Source: Chloroflexota bacterium (GTDB lineage: Bacteria > Chloroflexota > UBA11872). Taken from it: a DNA stretch of 64,000 nt. The notes under the pieces are model-generated. The model saw nothing but the letters and a program-made list of their open reading frames with translations, ran no database searches and was not told the origin of the DNA. The stretch is from positions 111,447 to 175,446 of the forward strand of contig JAJEGF010000004.1 in NCBI GenBank assembly GCA_022820025.1. The letters are read 5' to 3'. Both the position numbers and the translations under genes were made by a program. Of the stretch, positions 60,396-64,000 are shown piece by piece. Positions within the stretch are counted from its first letter, which is position 1. The number at the start of each line of letters is the position of its first letter.

Positions 60396-61295
60396 CTACA
60401 ATCCCGCCGCGTCTGCCTTGGCGGAGACGATTTCGGCCATTTTGAGGGTGGCGGCGTCGACCATGTCACCGTCGATGGCGATGGCGCCGAGACCGTCGGC
60501 CAGGGCTTGCTTGTACTCGACCATGATGCGGCGAGCCTTGTCGACGTCGGCCGCGGAAGGCGAGAAGACATCGATGGCCACGTCGATCTGGCCGGGGTGG
60601 ACGGCCCACTTGCCGTCGCAGCCCAGGGCCAGCGCCATTTCGCAGGATTGGCGGTAGCCCTCCAGGTTGCGGTAGTCGGCGAAGGGGCCGTCGGTGACCT
60701 GGAGGCCGGCGGCGCGGGCGGCGACGACGATGCGGTGGATGGCGTAGTGCCAGACGTGGCCGGGGTAGCGCTCACTGGCGCCGATGGAGAGGCCGCGGGC
60801 CTGCACGCTGGCGGAGTAGTCGCCAGGGCCGAAGATCAGCGACTTGAGGCGGGGGCTGGCGAAGGCGACCTGGTTGACGTTCATCATGCCTTCGGCCATC
60901 TCGATCTGGGCCTCGATGCCGATGCGGCCGATTTCCAGGCCGTTGTGCTCTTCGATCTGGGTCAGCAGCATGTCCAGCATGTAGACGTCATGCGGCTTGT
61001 TGGCCTTGGGCAGCATGATGGTGTCCAGGTGCTGGCCGGCGCCTTCGACGACTTCGATCACGTCGCCGTAGAACCACTCGGTGTCGATGCCGTTGACCCG
61101 GACGCAGGCGATCTTGCCGGACCAGTCGAAGTCCTTGAGGGCCTGGACTACGACCTGCCGGGCTTCGACTTTCTGGTTGGGGGCGACGCTGTCCTCGAGG
61201 TCGAGGAAAACGTGGTCGGCGTTGCTCTGGCTGCCGCGCTCGAGCATGCGCAGGTTGGATCCGGGACTGGCGAGCTGAACGCGGCGAAGTTCCAT
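60396..61295 (-). CDS. HpcH/HpaI (CitE)-family lyase, malyl-CoA-lyase-like
   Basis: 299 residues. Family features: RVQLASPGSNLRMLERG at the start, DHVFLDLEDSVAPNQK (metal and substrate loop), RVNGIDTEWFYGD, IMLPKANKPHDV, IEAQIEMAEGMMN and SLIFGPGDYSAS. Mg2+-binding Glu and Asp are in place. It cleaves or forms C-C bonds between an acyl-CoA and glyoxylate, as in L-malyl-CoA, beta-methylmalyl-CoA or citramalyl-CoA lyase. Such lyases serve in the 3-hydroxypropionate bicycle of some Chloroflexota, but no other pathway gene is here, so the exact substrate is open. 50 bp after the aldehyde dehydrogenase start region in the opposite order; same strand. Confidence 0.9.
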   Translation of the reverse strand: MELRRVQLASPGSNLRMLERGSQSNADHVFLDLEDSVAPNQKVEARQVVVQALKDFDWSGKIACVRVNGIDTEWFYGDVIEVVEGAGQHLDTIMLPKANKPHDVYMLDMLLTQIEEHNGLEIGRIGIEAQIEMAEGMMNVNQVAFASPRLKSLIFGPGDYSASVQARGLSIGASERYPGHVWHYAIHRIVVAARAAGLQVTDGPFADYRNLEGYRQSCEMALALGCDGKWAVHPGQIDVAIDVFSPSAADVDKARRIMVEYKQALADGLGAIAIDGDMVDAATLKMAEIVSAKADAAGL

Positions 61296-61345
61296 CAGGT
61301 TTCCCTCCTCAGGGAGTGCGGCAATGTCCCGGCGTCCGGCCGGGC

Positions 61346-62800
61346 TTAGTTGTCCTCCAGGTTTACGACCAGCAGCTTGGGCTCGGTCATTTCCTCGATC
61401 GCGTATTTGAGGCCCTCGCGGCCGAAGCCGGATCGCTTGACGCCGCCGTAGGGCATGTGGTCCACCCGCCAGCGGTTGGTGTCGTTGACGATCAGGCCGC
61501 CGACTTCGATGTCGCGGTAGGCGCGTTCGATGATGCGGATGTCGTTGGTGAAGATACCCGCTTGCAGGCCGTAGTCGGAGTCGTTGACCAGGTCGATTGC
61601 CTCGTCGATCGAGTCGTAGGCGATGACGGCGATGACGGGTCCGAACACCTCGTCGCGGACGATGCGCATGCCGTTGTCGGCGTTGGCGACGATGGTGGGT
61701 TCGATGAAGGGGCCGTCGGCGCTGCCGCCGGTGACGATGGTGGCGCCGGCGGCCTGGGCCTCGTCCAGCCAGGACATGATGCGGGTGACGGCGTCGGCGT
61801 CGATCATGGGGCAGAGCGTGGTCTCGAGGTCGTTGGGGTCGCCGGGCTTGAGGTCGTCGAGTAGGGGCAGAACGGCGTTGACGAAGTCGTCATGCACATC
61901 GCGGTGGACGTAGACGCGCTGGACCGAAATGCAGTTCTGGCCGCTGTAGAGGAAGCCGCCGAAGGGGATGCGGGCGGCGACGGCGTCGATGTCGGCGTCG
62001 TTGTGGACGATGAGGGCGCCGTTGCCGCCGAGTTCCAGGGTGACGCGCTTGAGGCCGGCGTTGGCCTTGATACCCCAGCCGACTTCGGCGCTGCCGGTGA
62101 AGGTGACGACCTTGAAGCGGTCATCACGGACCAGGGTCTCAGCCTGGGCGCCGGCCATGGGTAGGACCGAAACCGAACCGTCGGGGAAGCCGGCTTCGCG
62201 GGCCAGTTCGGCCAGGCTGAGGGTGGTGAGCGGGGTCTTGCTGGCGGGCTTGATGACGATGCTGTTGCCGGCGGCGAAGGCCGGGCCGAGCTTGTGGGCG
62301 GCCAGCAGCAGCGGGAAGTTGAACGGGGTGATGCCCAGGATGGGTCCGATTGGGAAGCGCTGGACGCGGCCGGTGCGGTCGACGCCGGTGGGGACGGCGT
62401 CGAGGGTGAGGATTTCGCCGGGGATGCGGAGGGCCTCCTCGGCGGCGCAGTGGAGGGTGGCGACGGTGCGGTCGATTTCGCCGTGGGCCTCGCTGCGGAG
62501 CTTGCCGGTTTCGTCGATGTCCTCGGTAATGAGGCGCTCGCGGTTGGCTTCGACCAGGTCGGCGAGGCGGTGGAGCAGCTCGGAGCGGCGGTGGGCGGGG
62601 ATGGCGCGGGTGACGTTGTGGAAGGTGTCGACGGCGAGCTGGACGGCTTGCTCGGCGACCTCGGGGGTGGCGCGGTGGACGACGGCGGCGACGGTGTCGT
62701 CGTAGGGGCGGCGGACTTCGAGCAGGTCGCCGGTTTGGACGGGCTGGCCGCCCAGAATCAGCGCGCGTTCAGCCACGGGGGCGGTGGTTGCGACGGCCAT
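61346..62800 (-). CDS. NAD(P)+-dependent aldehyde dehydrogenase
   Basis: 484 residues from ATG 62800; an open frame continues upstream to 63514 but is Pro/Ser/Thr-rich and unlike protein. ALDH motifs: FNFPLLLAAHKLGPAFAAGN (cofactor entry), VIKPASKTPL, FTGSAEVGWGI, general base E256 in LELGGNG, nucleophile C290 in YSGQNCISVQRVYV, and EVFGPVIAVI. It oxidises aldehydes to acids in the cytoplasm. The GQNC with SVQR pattern and length resemble succinate-semialdehyde or glyceraldehyde-3-phosphate (non-phosphorylating) dehydrogenases. It is upstream of the CitE-type lyase on the same strand, possibly cotranscribed. Confidence 0.94.
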   Translation of the reverse strand: MAVATTAPVAERALILGGQPVQTGDLLEVRRPYDDTVAAVVHRATPEVAEQAVQLAVDTFHNVTRAIPAHRRSELLHRLADLVEANRERLITEDIDETGKLRSEAHGEIDRTVATLHCAAEEALRIPGEILTLDAVPTGVDRTGRVQRFPIGPILGITPFNFPLLLAAHKLGPAFAAGNSIVIKPASKTPLTTLSLAELAREAGFPDGSVSVLPMAGAQAETLVRDDRFKVVTFTGSAEVGWGIKANAGLKRVTLELGGNGALIVHNDADIDAVAARIPFGGFLYSGQNCISVQRVYVHRDVHDDFVNAVLPLLDDLKPGDPNDLETTLCPMIDADAVTRIMSWLDEAQAAGATIVTGGSADGPFIEPTIVANADNGMRIVRDEVFGPVIAVIAYDSIDEAIDLVNDSDYGLQAGIFTNDIRIIERAYRDIEVGGLIVNDTNRWRVDHMPYGGVKRSGFGREGLKYAIEEMTEPKLLVVNLEDN

Positions 62801-62941
62801 CAGCACATCCTTCGCGGGCCTTCGGAGTTCGAGGTGTGAGTGTAACGGGCGGGGTGGGGCGGGGCTGGGTGGCGGGGGTGGGACGGGAGGGTCGTATCGG
62901 AGGGGTCTGGGGGGTGCTGGGAAGGGCGCCTCGCGCGCAAT

Positions 62942-62965
62942 AAGAGTTTTTTCCAAAAAACTCTT
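62942..62965. repeat. Perfect inverted repeat with poly-T/poly-A arms
   Basis: AAGAGTTTTTT and AAAAAACTCTT (11 bp each) flank a CC dinucleotide. In RNA it would need loop opening, but it could act as a bidirectional terminator-like hairpin or a protein-binding cruciform. It stands out sharply in DNA that is otherwise above 70% G+C. Confidence 0.55.
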
Positions 62966-63444
62966 GAGGGCGGGGGGCGTCATTTTCGGGGTGAATTTGG
63001 GCGGTCCGGGGGGCACTCGCGGCGGGGTAGGGGAGGCATGTTGCGAGGGCTGGGGATGGGGTGGCGACGGGGGGCTGAGGGGCACGGGCGGTCGGGGTGT
63101 GGCGGCGGGCTTGGGATGTTGGTAGTTGCTGGGTCCGGGCTGAAGAGGCCGGGATGGCGGGCAGACGGCGGCGGGGCGGGCTGAGGCGACGATGGGCTGG
63201 GGTGCTGGCTTGGACGGGGTAGGACCGCAGGGCTGGCGGGTTGGGTGCTGCTGGGTCCCGGCTGAGGACGCCGGGATGACGGGGTGGGGAAGGAGTGAGC
63301 TGAGAGTAGTGAGCGGTGAAAGAAGAGGCCGAGGGGAGTTTGGAAGGTCTTGGTCTGGGTGGGTGGCAGGGGTGGCTCGGGTGGCCGGGGTGGCGCCTGG
63401 GGGCCGGGGGTGGGGAATTGGGGTTGTGTGTTCATGGGGGCCAT

Positions 63445-63463
63445 GGTACTCTATTAGAGTACC
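63445..63463. promoter_or_regulatory. Operator-like perfect palindrome
   Basis: GGTACTCTA-T-TAGAGTACC, two 9-bp arms around a single base, is a classic dimeric-repressor site and is AT-richer than its surroundings. No regulator or target gene is adjacent within the window; the nearest coding gene is the aldehyde dehydrogenase, whose start lies about 645 bp away. Confidence 0.45.
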
Positions 63464-63593
63464 GAGGGCAAGTAACAAGTGAATAGCACGGGGTGCTGGT
63501 TCCGTACCCGACACGGTATCGGCCCTTGCGGAGGGGATGTCGGGCTACAGGCGATTAGCTCGGGCCGGGCGTTGGCTTGGAGTGGGCTAGTCG

Positions 63594-63728
63594 CCCGGAA
63601 GAGCCCTCACCTCCTTCCGGCGTGGACGCCGGAATTCTCCGCTCCGCCAGGCGAGGGCGGAGCGCGGGGGCTTTGGCGTGGCGAGTGCGACAACGGTTGT
63701 TGCCGGGTGCGGGCGCCACGACCGGAAG
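63594..63728. repeat. Dispersed 135-bp intergenic repeat, copy B
   Basis: Gapless match in length and ends to 8469-8603: starts CCCGGAAGA-CCCTC, contains an inverted repeat TTCCGGCG-TGGA-CGCCGGAA (63615-63634) and a second one around GCTCCGCC-AGGCGA-GGGCGGAGC, then CGGTTGTTGC and ends ACCGGAAG. The inverted repeats are better preserved here than in copy A. Both copies are intergenic. Confidence 0.55.
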
Positions 63729-63890
63729 ACCCTCACCCCGACCCTCTCCCACGGGTAGAGGGAGAAGATGCGGCGGCTCGGCGTTGGGTGGGCGGCTGCG
63801 GGGGTTGCTGGGGGTGAGCGCCTCGAGCGGAAGAGCCCCTTGTATGTGCTGAGGCTTGTATGTTTCGGGGTCCTTGGAAGTGGCCAAGGA

Positions 63891-63974
63891 CAGCGTGGAC
63901 GGGCCGGGACAGACCGTTGACCCCTGGGTCCCTTGAGACCGTCGGTGAGCGAGGTCGTCCCGGCCCGAGCGCTG
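63891..63974. ncRNA. Strongly base-paired element, candidate structured RNA
   Basis: GGGCCGGGAC (63901-63910) pairs perfectly with GTCCCGGCCC (63957-63966). The helix is extended inward after a single bulged A by GACC/GGTC (63912-63915 with 63953-63956) and outward across an internal loop by CAGCG/CGCTG. A separate hairpin TCCTTGG-AAGTGG-CCAAGGA lies just before (63871-63890). The layout of helix, bulge and internal loop looks like a structured RNA or leader rather than a simple terminator. Orientation is undetermined and it may continue beyond the window. I recognise no known family. Confidence 0.35.
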
Positions 63975-64000
63975 ACCCAGAGCCCGAACAGTTGCCGGGG

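Larger units (their letters stand above)
62801..64000. other. 1.2-kb non-coding, repeat-rich tail of the window
   Basis: Frames here are Pro/Gly/Ser-rich by-products of a G-rich strand and none resembles protein. The stretch contains an AT-centred inverted repeat (62942-62965), two local repeats of TGGGTCC-GGCTGA-GA-GCCGGGATG (near 63129 and 63252) able to form hairpins, an operator-like palindrome, the second copy of the dispersed 135-bp repeat, a CCCTCT/AGAGGG hairpin near 63745 and a strongly base-paired element at the end. It must also contain the promoter of the aldehyde dehydrogenase gene. Confidence 0.6.

Noticed and set aside
62801..63514. N-terminal extension of the aldehyde dehydrogenase frame by 238 residues
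   Set aside because: The extension is almost only Pro, Ser, Thr and Ala from a G-rich strand and has no counterpart in the family; ATG 62800 gives the normal length.
63555..63887. Minus-strand frame of 110 codons at the window end
   Set aside because: It reads through the dispersed repeat and hairpins; Pro/Arg-rich low-complexity sequence.
62801..64000. CRISPR array
   Set aside because: Repeats here are few, unequal in spacing and not separated by unique spacers of constant length; none found elsewhere in the window either.

Overview
The window is bacterial chromosomal DNA, high in G+C over most of its length (roughly 60-65% by eye) with a few visibly AT-richer patches. The organism is most likely a free-living or host-associated member of the Chloroflexota. 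I infer this from several things: secreted proteins carrying GG-x(3-5)-(F/Y)G-(F/Y)-P and QYFQ type repeats (1.4-3.4 kb, 32.4-34.6 kb); lipoproteins with long Pro/Thr linkers; a malyl-CoA-lyase-like CitE protein; and many Gfo/Idh/MocA, phytanoyl-CoA dioxygenase, amidohydrolase and amidase genes side by side. No rRNA or ribosomal protein gene is present to settle it.

Layout. 0-3.4 kb: a Nudix and a HAD hydrolase, then a secreted trypsin-fold protein that lacks the catalytic His. 3.5-7.3 kb: an accessory patch with one intact Phd/VapC toxin-antitoxin pair, two further antitoxin copies followed by stubs of lost toxins, and an orphan TOPRIM protein in AT-rich DNA. 7.4-23 kb: an oxidoreductase, an FG-GAP-like lipoprotein, a formate dehydrogenase catalytic subunit, two tandem paralogous ~1030-residue membrane proteins, an apolipoprotein N-acyltransferase homologue without its Cys nucleophile, and a PrsW-like membrane protein. 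23.4-23.9 kb: five tRNA genes (Tyr, Asp, Met, Met/Ile2, Leu). 24-29.5 kb: two paralogous membrane phosphatase/sulfatase-fold enzymes separated by a decayed second copy of the tRNA-Leu gene, which points to a segmental duplication or a tRNA-targeted insertion.

29.7-37.1 kb is a plus-strand run of cell-surface genes: a small DPGSGS membrane protein, a NoeA-like methyltransferase, an alpha/beta hydrolase, a Tat-exported glycoside hydrolase, a DUF2142-type membrane protein and a membrane-anchored partner. 37.2-49.3 kb holds housekeeping and stress genes (IspH, a DUF255 thioredoxin-like protein, Ldh_2 dehydrogenase, sugar isomerase), two tandem TPR membrane proteins, and an SH3b lipoprotein. 49.3-62.8 kb is a catabolic stretch: FucU mutarotase, M14 peptidase plus amidohydrolase, amidase, phytanoyl-CoA dioxygenase, two VOC proteins, Gfo/Idh plus GH4 glycosidase, CitE-type lyase and aldehyde dehydrogenase. 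It is interrupted by an AT-rich cytoplasmic trypsin-like protease. The last 1.2 kb is non-coding, with inverted repeats, a copy of a dispersed 135-bp repeat, an operator-like palindrome and a strongly structured element at the very end.

A recurring theme is tandem duplication: antitoxins, giant membrane proteins, phosphatase-fold enzymes with tRNA-Leu, TPR proteins, coiled-coil mini-proteins and SH3b repeats all occur as adjacent pairs or triples. The best candidates for new biology are the cysteine-less Lnt homologue, the TOPRIM gene, the decaying tRNA/phosphatase duplication and the terminal structured element. None shows a complete, clearly novel multi-gene system.
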